A DNA stretch of 64,000 nt from an uncultured Aquimarina sp. (GTDB taxonomy: Bacteria; Bacteroidota; Bacteroidia; Flavobacteriales; Flavobacteriaceae). The stretch lies in the NCBI GenBank assembly GCA_947498775.1, contig CANMLL010000012.1, positions 124,001 to 188,000 of the forward strand, in the 5' to 3' direction. Positions 16,534 to 26,140 of this stretch are shown here, piece by piece; position 1 is the stretch's first letter, and the number at the start of each line of letters is the position of its first letter. The notes beneath the pieces were generated by a model. That model made no database searches. It was not told where the DNA came from and was given only the letters and a program-made list of their open reading frames with translations. The translations under genes were made by a program, and so were the position numbers.

Positions 16534-16926
16534 TTAATTTTTAAGTTCTCTTGGTTTTATGCAACAGCTTTTTAGATGAATGAAATGTGTGCTTATAAGT
16601 CCCAAGGAACCCAAATAGCCAATGCAAGCCCATTCGAGGCTATGAACAGAAAAATATCCAAACAGTTGAGAGGATACCAGTAAACCAAAGAACCCAAACA
16701 ATGCCAGTTTAATACGCTTTGACGACGTAGAGCAAACCATTTTAAGGCCAATAAAGCTCAACAGTATAAGCGAGATGTCAAAAAGCCAATAGTCAATACC
16801 GTGATTGTGGTTCAAACCCGAAACCCCTAAGAGTATAGGGACAGCAAGACAGTGCACTAAGCATAGTGTGGAACTTGTGATACCGAGTAGGTCGCCGATT
16901 TTTAAGTCTTTAGTTTTTAAATGCAT
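16534..16926 (-). CDS. MerC domain-containing membrane protein
   Basis: A 130-residue protein with about four transmembrane segments. The N-terminal helix contains SSTLCLVHCLAVPILLG, with Cys22 and Cys26 in the arrangement expected for the MerC family of mercuric-ion/heavy-metal transporters, and a CC pair occurs near the C-terminus (LKSCCIKP). No merA or merR accompanies it, so mercury specificity is not supported; in Bacteroidetes such stand-alone MerC-domain proteins are common and of uncertain role. It lies upstream of the binding-protein gene on the same strand. Confidence 0.78.
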   Translation of the reverse strand: MHLKTKDLKIGDLLGITSSTLCLVHCLAVPILLGVSGLNHNHGIDYWLFDISLILLSFIGLKMVCSTSSKRIKLALFGFFGLLVSSQLFGYFSVHSLEWACIGYLGSLGLISTHFIHLKSCCIKPRELKN

Positions 16927-17014
16927 TATGAATTTTTATAGTGAAACAGGATAAGTATGCCAGCAGCGAAGAAGTTTGCCGCCAGCATACGTTCTAACTA
17001 ATCAACCAACCTAA

Positions 17015-18244
17015 CTAAACAGTTTCTGCCTTTTTGTTTATTCCAACAACCTTGTCCCTGAACATTCCGTGTGGGTCAATGACATATTTTTTACTTGAAC
17101 CATCTGAGAATTTTTGATAGGCTTCAGGTGCTTCATCCAAGGTGATGACCTCGGGATTCATTATGGTTTGCATCGAAATCCGGTCCCAAAGAATGGCCTG
17201 CATAATCTGGAAATTGTACTTGCCAATAGGTGCCATACCGGTCTGGATTCTAAGGGATTTTAACCAGCCTTTGCCCCAATCCACGGTAAGTTTCCCTTTT
17301 TTGGCAGTTTCGTCCCGTCCTCCTGGGTCGGCGGGAACATAGATACCAGGGATACCAATGCCACCGCTGGCACGTACCACATCAAAAAGGTCATTGATAA
17401 CTGCATTGGGATTTTCGGCATTGTAGTCTTCATCACCGTGGCCGTGGGCTTCGTAACCCACTGCATCCACGCCGGCATCTACCTCAGGGACACCGAGTAT
17501 CTGTTCAATCTGCTCTGCGATGGTGGCATCAAGGGTCAGGTCTACCGTTTCCATCCCAGCCTGTTTGACCAGTTCAAGACGGTCTTTGTTCATATCGCCC
17601 ACGATAACACAGGATGCACCCAAAAGCTTGGCCGACTCTGCCGCACATCTGCCTACTGGGCCAGCCCCAGCAATATATACGGTTGAACCTGTAGTCACCC
17701 CAGCTGCGAACGCACCGTGATAGCCTGTGGGAAGGATATCGGAAACCAAAGTAAGGTCAAGAATCTTTTCCAGGGCTTGGTCTCGGTCTGGGAATTTAAG
17801 CAGTTGAAAATCTGCATAGGGTATCAAACAGTATTCTGCCTGGCCACCCAACCATCCACCAAGGTCAAAGCCATAAGCACCAACTGGGGCATCTGGGTTG
17901 ACTGTTTCGCAGACATCGGTGTTGCCTTTTTTACAGTTACGGCATCGGCCACACGATACATTGAAGGGTACGGAAACAATGTCCCCAATTTCCAAAAATT
18001 CCACATCCTTGCCCTTTTCAACCACTTCCCCGGTAATTTCGTGACCGAGTACGTGCTCTTCCGGAACTACAAAACGCCCTCTAAAAATATGCTGGTCACT
18101 ACCACATATATTGGTCGATACGACTTTGATAATCACCGCATGGTGAATATCTTTTCCTCTTGGGTCTTGAAAGGTAGGATATGGGATATCGGCTACCTGG
18201 AGGTCCCAAGCCCCTTTGTAAACTACGCCTCTGTTACTTGCCAT
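17015..18244 (-). CDS. fdhA: Glutathione-independent formaldehyde dehydrogenase
   Basis: A 409-residue zinc-dependent medium-chain dehydrogenase. Cys47 (NICGSDQH) and His68 (LGHEI) fit the catalytic zinc site, and Cys98, Cys101, Cys104 and Cys112 fit the structural zinc. The nucleotide-binding motif AGAGPVG follows in the second half. The pattern and length match the glutathione-independent formaldehyde dehydrogenase of the Pseudomonas type, which oxidises formaldehyde to formate with NAD while retaining the cofactor. It gives the cargo island an aldehyde-detoxifying enzyme. It is separated by about 120 bp from the FMN-reductase gene and 88 bp from merC, so it may have its own promoter. Confidence 0.88.
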   Translation of the reverse strand: MASNRGVVYKGAWDLQVADIPYPTFQDPRGKDIHHAVIIKVVSTNICGSDQHIFRGRFVVPEEHVLGHEITGEVVEKGKDVEFLEIGDIVSVPFNVSCGRCRNCKKGNTDVCETVNPDAPVGAYGFDLGGWLGGQAEYCLIPYADFQLLKFPDRDQALEKILDLTLVSDILPTGYHGAFAAGVTTGSTVYIAGAGPVGRCAAESAKLLGASCVIVGDMNKDRLELVKQAGMETVDLTLDATIAEQIEQILGVPEVDAGVDAVGYEAHGHGDEDYNAENPNAVINDLFDVVRASGGIGIPGIYVPADPGGRDETAKKGKLTVDWGKGWLKSLRIQTGMAPIGKYNFQIMQAILWDRISMQTIMNPEVITLDEAPEAYQKFSDGSSKKYVIDPHGMFRDKVVGINKKAETV

Positions 18245-18367
18245 TTTTCTATGATTTTTAGTGAATATTGATTTTAATTAGCGTTTTATAGCTTTCATAA
18301 AATTCACCTAAAATCAAGGGCAATACTTGATTGAAGTTGTCGTACTGTACGTTTATTGCTATTGTTC

Positions 18368-18978
18368 TTACTTGGATGCGTAATCTATAGTGGCTTTATC
18401 GTAGTCGCAGGTCCCGGTTTTAGCCATTTGTCGGGCAGCCAAAAATACCTCTTTTCCCAACTGCTCTAAACTGTTCCGTATAGATTCATCCTTGAGTTTA
18501 CCTTGTTCATCAAAAATCTTCCAGGTCTGTGCCACGGGAATCACCAAGGGAACTGCCCACGCCCGCAATGCCCTTACCATAAATTCCATTGTGTTGATGT
18601 CCTGTAAGCCTTGGGTACCGCCTGCGGTGCTAATCAATCCAACAATTTTGTTAGATAGATAGCCCTTTGCGTTTTTATTGAGCAATTCCAACCAATCAAT
18701 GGCATTTTTAAAAGAACCGCTTACTGAACCGTGATACAACGGGCTGCACCAAATCATCGCATCTGCTTCCCTAACAGTTTCAATCAAGGTCTCTACGGAT
18801 GTAGCATTGTTTTTTCTTCGGGTCGGTACATTGGAAGTTCCAACTTATAAAGGTCGAGCAAATGGGTTTCCGCACCTTGCCCCATTGCACCGTTTAAGGC
18901 AATTTCAAGGGCATTTAGACTTGTTGAGTTTTCTCTAAGTGAACCACCCAGTCCTACTATTTTGATTTTCCTTTCCAT
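18368..18978 (-). pseudogene. NADPH-dependent FMN reductase, frameshifted at an A6 run
   Basis: Two adjacent frames together make one NAD(P)H-dependent flavodoxin-fold reductase of about 203 residues. The first (18793-18978) supplies the phosphate-binding loop GLGGSLRENSTS; the second (18368-18787) supplies MIWCSPLYHGSVSGSFKNAI and ISTAGGTQG. The break lies at a run of six A on the coding strand near 18806-18811: adding one A gives an uninterrupted frame (RPEEKNNATSVETLIETVREADAMIW, shown in parts as RPEEKNNATSVE and TLIETVREADAMIW). It is either a one-base deletion, a sequencing error at the homopolymer, or slippage-dependent expression. It precedes fdhA and follows dps by four bases. Confidence 0.82.
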
Positions 18979-18982
18979 CTAT

Positions 18983-19459
18983 CTATCCTAAATATGAACG
19001 TAACATCCAGGCCATTTTTTCGTGCTTTTCCATTATAGCTGTCACGAAGTCACTGGTACCGGCATCCTTAAATTTTTCGGCCTGCTCTTCCAAATCTTTC
19101 CTTGCAATTCGGATGATGGTCTCGTGGTCGGCCAAGAGGTTTTCGAGCATTGTTTCGGCACTACCGTCCAAATGATTGGTTTCTAGAAGTCTTGCTAATT
19201 GGATATAATCCTTCATCGACCCTACGGCAAAATGCCCAATGGTGCGGATGCGTTCTGCCAAATCATCAATGATTTCTTCCAATTCGTCGTACTGTTCCTC
19301 AAAAAAGGAATGCAGGGAACGGAAATACAGCCCCTTGACGTTCCAATGGTAATTTCGGGTTTTGATGTACAGCACGTGCTCGTCAGCAAGTAAGGTGTTC
19401 AGGGAATAGGCCACGCTCTCGCGGTTGCCTTCGTGGATTCCGATGTCTATTTTTTCCAT
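18983..19459 (-). CDS. dps: Dps ferritin-like DNA-protection protein
   Basis: A 158-residue ferritin-like protein with the complete inter-subunit ferroxidase pattern: His38 (YHWNVKG), His50, Glu54, Asp65 and Glu69 (DDLAERI). It forms dodecamers that oxidise iron with peroxide and shield DNA. The N-terminus (MEKIDIGIHEGNRESV) lacks a long lysine tail, so direct DNA binding is uncertain. It lies four bases upstream of the FMN-reductase gene and 97 bases from the SYLF gene, in a set of stress genes. Confidence 0.92.
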   Translation of the reverse strand: MEKIDIGIHEGNRESVAYSLNTLLADEHVLYIKTRNYHWNVKGLYFRSLHSFFEEQYDELEEIIDDLAERIRTIGHFAVGSMKDYIQLARLLETNHLDGSAETMLENLLADHETIIRIARKDLEEQAEKFKDAGTSDFVTAIMEKHEKMAWMLRSYLG

Positions 19460-19556
19460 TTTTTCAGTTATTGATATGATTTTTTTAATATGCGGTTTAT
19501 TTTTAATCCTTTCTAGGACACTTTTTCCCTACTTAGAGAATCTTGCCATCCATTTA

Positions 19557-20219
19557 TCATTGACGTACTTTGGCTAAGACTTCGGTAAGTCTTGTGTATT
19601 CATCATTTTTGATTTTTTTCTCTTCGGAAAGCTTCAGGGTAATGTTGACCTTCTTTCCATAGAAATCCCTGTTCAGTTTTTTATCCACTTTGAGCAGCGC
19701 ACCATCCAGACTTATACCCGCAAAAAGGCCTTTACTTTTGGAATAGGATATGATTTCGGCAGAAAAATCCTCGTTGGTGCGGGCAGAGGAATTTCGACCT
19801 ATCGGGCCTGCAGCAACCGAAATATCGCCACCCAGAGTAAAGTCCGATTTTCCCAACGTAAGCAAAGTCTCTTTGGACTTTACCAAGAGCACCAAATCAA
19901 TGGACTGGACACCAGCCTGAAATCCGATGCTGCCTCCGGTCAACTGAACAAAAACAGGTTTGGCCAAAGTGCCATCATCTTCAAAAATGGTCGCAATGCC
20001 TTTTCCGCGCTTACCACCCACAAGAAAACCCGCATTGACAAGACCAGGAATGATAATGATGCCTTCCGAACGCTCCAATAAGGATTTGGGAACCGTTTCA
20101 TCAATTTCCAAAAGGCTTTCCATCAACTCTGCTGATTTGGACAATTTCTTTTCTGACTTCTTTTGTGCCGTTGCAAACATCGCTACGGACACTATCGTTG
20201 CAAATACAATTGCTCTCAT
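19557..20219 (-). CDS. YSC84/SYLF-domain lipid-binding protein, exported
   Basis: A 220-residue protein with a short signal peptide (RAIVFATIVSVAMFATAQ) and a SYLF/YSC84 domain, visible in SEGIIIIPGLVNAGFLVGGK, LTGGSIGFQAGVQSIDLVLL and ISVAAGPIGRNSS. In other organisms the SYLF domain binds phosphoinositides or membranes; bacterial members are periplasmic and of unknown function. It follows nhaA by about 12 bp on the same strand and is likely co-transcribed with it. Confidence 0.85.
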   Translation of the reverse strand: MRAIVFATIVSVAMFATAQKKSEKKLSKSAELMESLLEIDETVPKSLLERSEGIIIIPGLVNAGFLVGGKRGKGIATIFEDDGTLAKPVFVQLTGGSIGFQAGVQSIDLVLLVKSKETLLTLGKSDFTLGGDISVAAGPIGRNSSARTNEDFSAEIISYSKSKGLFAGISLDGALLKVDKKLNRDFYGKKVNITLKLSEEKKIKNDEYTRLTEVLAKVRQ

Positions 20220-20231
20220 TTTAAATACATT

Positions 20232-21554
20232 TTATTGAACATTCTGTTTTTTCTTGAATATTATGAACCATAGGTATCCTATCACTGCGGCCAAAAAGGA
20301 AGCCACCAGTATGCCTACCTTGGCTTTTGCCAAGAGTGCTTCATCTTCGAGTGCCAATTCTGCGATAAATAGCGACATCGTAAAACCGATTCCCGCAAAA
20401 AGCCCCATCCCGACAATTTGGTTCCAACCAGCACCTTGTGGAAGCACGGCAATTTTACTTTTGTATGAGAGATAGGTAAACAAGGAAACGCCCAATACCT
20501 TACCAATAAGAAGGCCGCAGATAATACCCAAGCTCACGGGATGCAACAGCATTTCCATAATATCGCCCTCAATCCGCACACCGGCATTCGCCAATGCAAA
20601 AAGCGGTAACACCAAAAAGTTGACTAAAGGGCTCAGCTTTCTTTCAATACGTTGCAAGGGCGTACCCGCTCGTTTGCTTTCAATGATTATTTTTGAGATG
20701 ATATCCTCTTGGTGATGACTTAGCAAGGATTGTGGGGCAGCACAGGTAGTATCGAAGTCTGCCGTCCATTCCCTTAAATGGTCCTGATACTCTTTTTCGG
20801 TTATTTTTCGAGTAGCAGGAATGGTAAATGCCCCCAACACACCTGCCAAAGTAGCGTGAATGCCCGAAAGCAAAAGGGCCAACCATAATCCCAATATGCC
20901 CACAATCAAATAGAACCACATATTACGCACACCTGCATAGTTGGCGATAGCCATAGCCCCTAAATAAATCGATGCTGCGATAAGACTTTGAACATCGATA
21001 AAAGGCGTGAGAAAGAAAGCAATGACCAGAATGGCCTCCAAGTCATCTACAGTTGCCAGGGCAGTAAGGAAGGTCTTTGATTTAGAAGGAACAAACGTAC
21101 CCAATAAAGTGATTAGTCCCAAGGCAAAGGCAATGTCAGTAGCCATCGGAATACCCCACGCCTTCTGAGCTTCCGTTCCGTAGTTAAATGCCAAGAAAAT
21201 CAAGGCAGGAATGAGCATTCCGCCTAAAGCGGCTACCACGGGCAATATTGCCTTGCGAAATGAGGACAATTCGCCCTGCAAAACTTCTCTTTTGATTTCA
21301 AGCCCCACGGAAAAAAAGAAAATGGCCATCAATCCATCGTTTATCCAGATGTGTACGGGTTCCGTTAGGTCAAATCCTTCAAAACCAATGCTGAACGGTC
21401 TATGAAAAAAATGGTCATAACTTTCATAAAATGGGGAATTGGCCCAAACCAACGCAATCACCACCATCACCAATAGCACCAATCCTTTTGCATAAGGTTT
21501 TGAAAAACCTTGGTTTATGAACTGTATGAATCGGTCTGCGGGACTGGTCTGCAT
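20232..21554 (-). CDS. nhaA: Na+/H+ antiporter NhaA
   Basis: About 440 residues with 11-12 membrane segments. The hallmark VATVDDLEAIL aspartate pair of the NhaA ion-binding site is present, together with WINDGLMAIFFFSVGLEIKR (shown in parts: WINDGLMAIFFF, SVGLEIKR) and PMATDIAFALG. It exchanges external protons for cytoplasmic sodium. An ATG at 21605 is in frame but would overlap the upstream outer-membrane factor gene by 41 bp; the ATG at 21554 (MQTSPADRFIQF) removes the overlap and fits the family better. It is encoded between the RND outer-membrane factor and the SYLF protein. Confidence 0.92.
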   Translation of the reverse strand: MQTSPADRFIQFINQGFSKPYAKGLVLLVMVVIALVWANSPFYESYDHFFHRPFSIGFEGFDLTEPVHIWINDGLMAIFFFSVGLEIKREVLQGELSSFRKAILPVVAALGGMLIPALIFLAFNYGTEAQKAWGIPMATDIAFALGLITLLGTFVPSKSKTFLTALATVDDLEAILVIAFFLTPFIDVQSLIAASIYLGAMAIANYAGVRNMWFYLIVGILGLWLALLLSGIHATLAGVLGAFTIPATRKITEKEYQDHLREWTADFDTTCAAPQSLLSHHQEDIISKIIIESKRAGTPLQRIERKLSPLVNFLVLPLFALANAGVRIEGDIMEMLLHPVSLGIICGLLIGKVLGVSLFTYLSYKSKIAVLPQGAGWNQIVGMGLFAGIGFTMSLFIAELALEDEALLAKAKVGILVASFLAAVIGYLWFIIFKKKQNVQ

Positions 21555-21564
21555 TGGTAAGGAA

Positions 21565-22995
21565 TTATTGCCATCCACCACCAAGGGCCTGATAGAGTGA
21601 AACAATGGCGTTTAATTGTAAATACTTCGTGTTGATGAGTTCCAACTGTGCTGCGAGTTGTTCATCATTGGCTCGCAATACCTCGAGATAATTGGCATAA
21701 CCATTCACCAATAGTTCTGTTGAGAAATCTGCGGCATCGGTCAAGGCCAACACCTGTGTTTCCCGAAGAATGTATTTTTCACTTTCGGCTTTGTAGGTAG
21801 CCATTGCATTTGAGACTTCCTGACCTGCAATCAATAAAGTGTTCTTAAAGTTGAACAGCGCCTCTTTTTTTTGAGCCTTTGCCACTTCAAACTGGGTGCG
21901 AATCTGGCGTTGGTTCAACAAGGGTTGGGCAAGACCTGCTACCAAATTGTTAAAGAAGGAAGCACTCTCGAACCAATCCCCAAATGCCAAGCTCTGGAAA
22001 CCTGCTGAGGCACTCAGAGTAATTTTTGGATAAAAATCGGCGCGTGCTACATTGACCAGCTCAAAGCGGTTGATAAGATTGTACTCTGCCTGTATCACAT
22101 CTGGGCGATTGCGAAGCAATTGGGAAGGAAGCCCTACGCTAAAATCGGTAAGCACCTCTTGTTGAGCAAGCTGCCCTCTTTCAATTTCTTTTGGTGATTC
22201 ACCCAACAGGATACTCAATGTATTTTCCAATAAGACGATTTGCAGCCTTAGGTCAATGGCCAATATCTCCGCAGTGACCAATTGGGCTTCGGTCTGTTTT
22301 ACGGCTACTTCGGTCTCTTCGCCCGACGCTTTCAAACTCTGGATAGTCTCAAAGCTTTTCTGCCTTACTTTAACCGTCTTTTCAGCAATAGCCAATTGGG
22401 CATCAAATGCCAATAACTGATAATAGGCCGAAGCGATACTGGCCACCAATTCGGTTTGAACTGCCCGCCGTACGGCTTCACTTTGCAGGAAAGCAGCTCC
22501 CAGAGCACGTTTATTTCCGCGGATGCGCCCCCAAATATCGGCTTCCCAACTAAGATTGGTGGTAAGGTCATATTGTTCGAGTCTTCCGCTGGGTCCACCA
22601 CCATTGTTCCCGCCGATATTTGCAAACTGTTGTCCCAAGGCACTATTATCGGCAAATTCTGAAGAGGTTACCGATGCACTCAGGTCAACAATGGGAATAT
22701 AGCCTGCTTTCCCCTGTTTGTAATAGGCTTCTGCGGCAAGCACCTGCTGATAGGCTATTTTGAGGTCATAGTTGTTCTGCAGCCCTCTGGCAATGAGTTC
22801 TTGAAGTACAGGGTCGGTAAACAATTCATTCCAAGGCATTGTGGCAATGCTAGTGGTATCGTTCTCTGAAAAATTACGGTACAAATCAACTGTTTCCAGT
22901 TCGGGGCGTTCGTAGTTCTTGGCCACGAAACACCCATTGAGCAATAATGATATGCCAACTATAACAGAAAATTTTATGATTGCTTTTGTTTTCAT
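21565..22995 (-). CDS. RND efflux outer-membrane factor (TolC/NodT family lipoprotein)
   Basis: A 476-residue outer-membrane channel of the TolC-like NodT family with a lipoprotein signal ending in LLLNGCFVAKNYERPEL. It has the two OEP domains: SWEADIWGRIRGNKRALGA in the first repeat and LPSQLLRNRPDVIQAEYNL between the repeats, both strongly conserved. It forms the outer-membrane exit duct for the RND pump encoded upstream; the two genes overlap by four bases. With the adaptor it makes a complete tripartite efflux system. Confidence 0.92.
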   Translation of the reverse strand: MKTKAIIKFSVIVGISLLLNGCFVAKNYERPELETVDLYRNFSENDTTSIATMPWNELFTDPVLQELIARGLQNNYDLKIAYQQVLAAEAYYKQGKAGYIPIVDLSASVTSSEFADNSALGQQFANIGGNNGGGPSGRLEQYDLTTNLSWEADIWGRIRGNKRALGAAFLQSEAVRRAVQTELVASIASAYYQLLAFDAQLAIAEKTVKVRQKSFETIQSLKASGEETEVAVKQTEAQLVTAEILAIDLRLQIVLLENTLSILLGESPKEIERGQLAQQEVLTDFSVGLPSQLLRNRPDVIQAEYNLINRFELVNVARADFYPKITLSASAGFQSLAFGDWFESASFFNNLVAGLAQPLLNQRQIRTQFEVAKAQKKEALFNFKNTLLIAGQEVSNAMATYKAESEKYILRETQVLALTDAADFSTELLVNGYANYLEVLRANDEQLAAQLELINTKYLQLNAIVSLYQALGGGWQ

Positions 22996-25900
22996 TGCAC
23001 TTGGGTGTTTGAAGGTTCAACACTACTTTTTCCCAAGCGTTCTTGTAACGACTGAAAGACAATAAAGAGAATGGGAATGACAAAAACCCCAACCAGTGTT
23101 CCCACCAATAGGCCGCCTGCTGCTCCTGTACCGATGGAACGGTTCCCTATGGCGCCTACTCCTGAAGCAAGCACAAGGGGCATTAGCCCTGCGATAAATG
23201 CCAATGAAGTCATCAAAATAGGGCGTAAGCGCACTTTTGCGCCTTCAATGGCCGCTTCCACAATCGATTTTCCCGCTTTTCTGGATTGAATGGCAAATTC
23301 AACAATAAGAATCGCATTTTTTGCCAATAGCCCCACGAGCATTACCAAGGCTATTTGAAAATAGATGTTGTTTTCGAGTCCTGTAAGCCAGGTGAATAAA
23401 TAAGCTCCAGCGATACCTATGGGAAGTGAAAAAATTACGGCAAATGTTATTAAGTAACTTTCGTACTGGGCTGATAACAGAAAATAGACAAATAACAAGC
23501 TCAACAGGAAAATCAAAATGACCTGACTTGAAGCATTGACTTCTTCCCTTGTCAGTCCGGAAAAATCAATGGTATAATTTTGTGGTAACGAAGCTGCTAT
23601 CTCATTGACCGCAGTAATGGCATCCCCTGAGCTGTATCCTGGTGCCGCTGCACCATTAATGGTCACTGCGTTAAAGAGGTTAAAACGGTTGACCGACTGT
23701 GGCCCATAAATTCGTTTAAAATTCACAAATTCACTGACGGGTGCCATTTCCCCCGAAGCGTTCCGTACAAAAAGTTGGTCTACATCTTCCTCGACCTCAC
23801 GGTATTCTGGTGATGATTGCACGTACACACGATATTGTTTCCCAAAGCGACTAAAATTGGCCGCGTATATTCCGCCCACATAGCCCTGCATTGCCCCTAG
23901 CACATCACTCACCAAAAGTCCGGCTGCTTTGATTTTAGGAACATTAAGTTCCATTTCGTACTGCGGAAAAGCCGTGCTAAAACTATTTTGGGCAAATAGG
24001 ATTTCTGGTCGTTGGCCCAACTTTTCAGAAAAGTCCCGAACATTTTTGTCCAGTTCTACAAAGGCTCCGCCTGAACGGTCCTGAACCACCACACTAAATC
24101 CATCCGAAGAACCAAAACCAGGAATCTGTGGCGGTTCAAAAAAGACGAACTGAGCGTCCTTGATGGTGGATGAGACCCCGAACAACTGACCTATGATGGC
24201 ATCGATGTTCATACTTTCATCACCTTCCCGTTCCTCCCAAGGCAGTAAGGTCATAAATCCGAGGGCATACGAACCTCCAGCTCCAGAAAAGAAGTTTCTT
24301 CCGTTGATAAAGGAAATATTTTCTATCCCATTTATGGCATCCGCCTTGGTGTAGAGTTCTTCCATCACGGCTACTGTTCGGTCGAGTGAGGCACCAGGTG
24401 GAAGCTCGGCATTCACAAATATGACACCACGGTCTTCGGTAGGCACAAATCCGGAAGGAATACTTTGGTTGACTAAATAGATGACAAAACCAGCCAAGAC
24501 CAGGATACCAAGGTTGACCCATTTGTATTTCCAAAGCCATTGTATGCCTGTAGCATAACGATTGACGACCACCGAAAAACCAGCATTAAAGGCTTTTGAG
24601 AATCGCTGTAGCAAGGATGGTTTTCTGCCGTGTTCCTCTTTTTCAGGTTTGAGAAGCAAGGCACACAACGCTGGACTTAAAGTAAGGGCATTGACAGCCG
24701 ATATTAGGATGGCCACGATAAGCGTTACCCCAAATTGTTCATAAAACACTCCTGTTGGACCCGTTAGGAAAGTTACTGGAATATACACTGCGGCCATCAC
24801 CAATGTAATCGAGATGATGGCTCCGTAAATCTCACCCATTGCCGATTCGGTGGCTTTTCTTGGATTGCGTTCCCCACCTTCCAGTTTGGCCTCCACTGCC
24901 TCGACCACCACAATCGCATCATCCACCACAATACCAATGGCAAGGATAAGGGCAAACAGGGTCAATAGGTTGAGTGAATATCCCAGCAGGCTCAAAAAGA
25001 AAAATGTGCCCACAATGGAAACTGGAACAGCAATACCGGGTATCAAGGTAGAACGAAAATCCTGAAGGAAAATAAATACCACGATGAACACTAGTATAAA
25101 GGCCTCAATCAAAGTACTGATGACCCCTTCAATGGATGCCTCCAAAAAATCATTGATGTTGTAATTGATAATGTAATCTATCCCTGGCGGGAAATTGGGT
25201 TCGAGCTCATCAAACTTGGCTTCTATCGCCGCAATGATTTCTTGTGCATTGGAACCCGCTGTCTGGAAAATCCCTGCATTGACCCCTGGGTATGTATTGG
25301 TTTGCGAGACCAAGGTATAGGAAAAGGCATCCAGTTCCACTTCCGCCACATCGCGCAACCGTAGAAACTGGTTATTTTCCAAAGTGCGGATAATAATACT
25401 TCCATATTCGTCTGGGGTTTTATAGCGGCCTTTGTACCGAAGCACATACTCAAATGGATTACCTGAATTTTGCCCCAATGAACCTGACGCAGCTTCAAGG
25501 CTTTGCTCATTTATAGCACCGACCACATCGGCAGGTACCAGGTTATGTGCCACCAACATTTCAGGTTTTAGCCATATTCTGATGGCGTAGTTCTTGTCGC
25601 CAAAAACATCGACCGAACCCACACCACTGATACGCTGTAGTTCCGGTATAACGTTGATGTTCAAATAATTTTGAACGAACGTGGCATCATAGTCTTCATT
25701 GTCAGAATAGAACGAAAAGTACATCAAAGCACTGGTCTGCTGCTTTTGGGTAATGACCCCGTTTTGTATGACTTCCGCTGGCAGTACAGCATTGGCTCGT
25801 GCCACCCTATTTTGGGTGTTTACTGCTGCTATGTCTGGGTCAACACCTTGTTTAAAATAAACCGTAATGGTAGCACTACCATCATTACTGGCTGTGGATG

Positions 25901-26135
25901 TGATATAGTCCATTCCCTCAACACCGTTGACCTGCTCTTCAATGGGAATGATGACACTTTCTAAAATGGTTTGTGCATTAGCTCCCGGAAAACTCGTGGC
26001 AATCGAGATGGTGGGCGGTGCAATATCGGGATACTGCGTGATGGGTAAACTGGTAAGCCCCAATAACCCCAGCATCAAAATGATAATGGAAATCACTGTG
26101 GATAAAACCGGCCGTCTGATAAAGGTCTGTAGCAT
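22992..26135 (-). CDS. RND efflux permease (AcrB/HAE1 family)
   Basis: A 1047-residue inner-membrane pump of normal family length, with 12 membrane segments and two large periplasmic loops. It starts MLQTFIRRPVLSTVISI and includes GIVVDDAIVVVEAVEAKLE, in which the paired acidic residues of helix 4 carry protons. The second half has FAVIFSLPIGIAGAYLF and the conserved GLLAKNAILIVEFA. It exports hydrophobic or amphiphilic compounds with the adaptor (five bases upstream) and the outer-membrane factor. The neighbouring tyrosinase and porins suggest phenolics or quinones as substrates, but this is inference. Confidence 0.95.
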   Translation of the reverse strand: MLQTFIRRPVLSTVISIIILMLGLLGLTSLPITQYPDIAPPTISIATSFPGANAQTILESVIIPIEEQVNGVEGMDYITSTASNDGSATITVYFKQGVDPDIAAVNTQNRVARANAVLPAEVIQNGVITQKQQTSALMYFSFYSDNEDYDATFVQNYLNINVIPELQRISGVGSVDVFGDKNYAIRIWLKPEMLVAHNLVPADVVGAINEQSLEAASGSLGQNSGNPFEYVLRYKGRYKTPDEYGSIIIRTLENNQFLRLRDVAEVELDAFSYTLVSQTNTYPGVNAGIFQTAGSNAQEIIAAIEAKFDELEPNFPPGIDYIINYNINDFLEASIEGVISTLIEAFILVFIVVFIFLQDFRSTLIPGIAVPVSIVGTFFFLSLLGYSLNLLTLFALILAIGIVVDDAIVVVEAVEAKLEGGERNPRKATESAMGEIYGAIISITLVMAAVYIPVTFLTGPTGVFYEQFGVTLIVAILISAVNALTLSPALCALLLKPEKEEHGRKPSLLQRFSKAFNAGFSVVVNRYATGIQWLWKYKWVNLGILVLAGFVIYLVNQSIPSGFVPTEDRGVIFVNAELPPGASLDRTVAVMEELYTKADAINGIENISFINGRNFFSGAGGSYALGFMTLLPWEEREGDESMNIDAIIGQLFGVSSTIKDAQFVFFEPPQIPGFGSSDGFSVVVQDRSGGAFVELDKNVRDFSEKLGQRPEILFAQNSFSTAFPQYEMELNVPKIKAAGLLVSDVLGAMQGYVGGIYAANFSRFGKQYRVYVQSSPEYREVEEDVDQLFVRNASGEMAPVSEFVNFKRIYGPQSVNRFNLFNAVTINGAAAPGYSSGDAITAVNEIAASLPQNYTIDFSGLTREEVNASSQVILIFLLSLLFVYFLLSAQYESYLITFAVIFSLPIGIAGAYLFTWLTGLENNIYFQIALVMLVGLLAKNAILIVEFAIQSRKAGKSIVEAAIEGAKVRLRPILMTSLAFIAGLMPLVLASGVGAIGNRSIGTGAAGGLLVGTLVGVFVIPILFIVFQSLQERLGKSSVEPSNTQVQ

Positions 26136-26140
26136 CTCGA

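Noticed and set aside
16534..16926. Mercury resistance operon
   Set aside because: Only a MerC-domain protein is present; there is no merA, merR or merP nearby.
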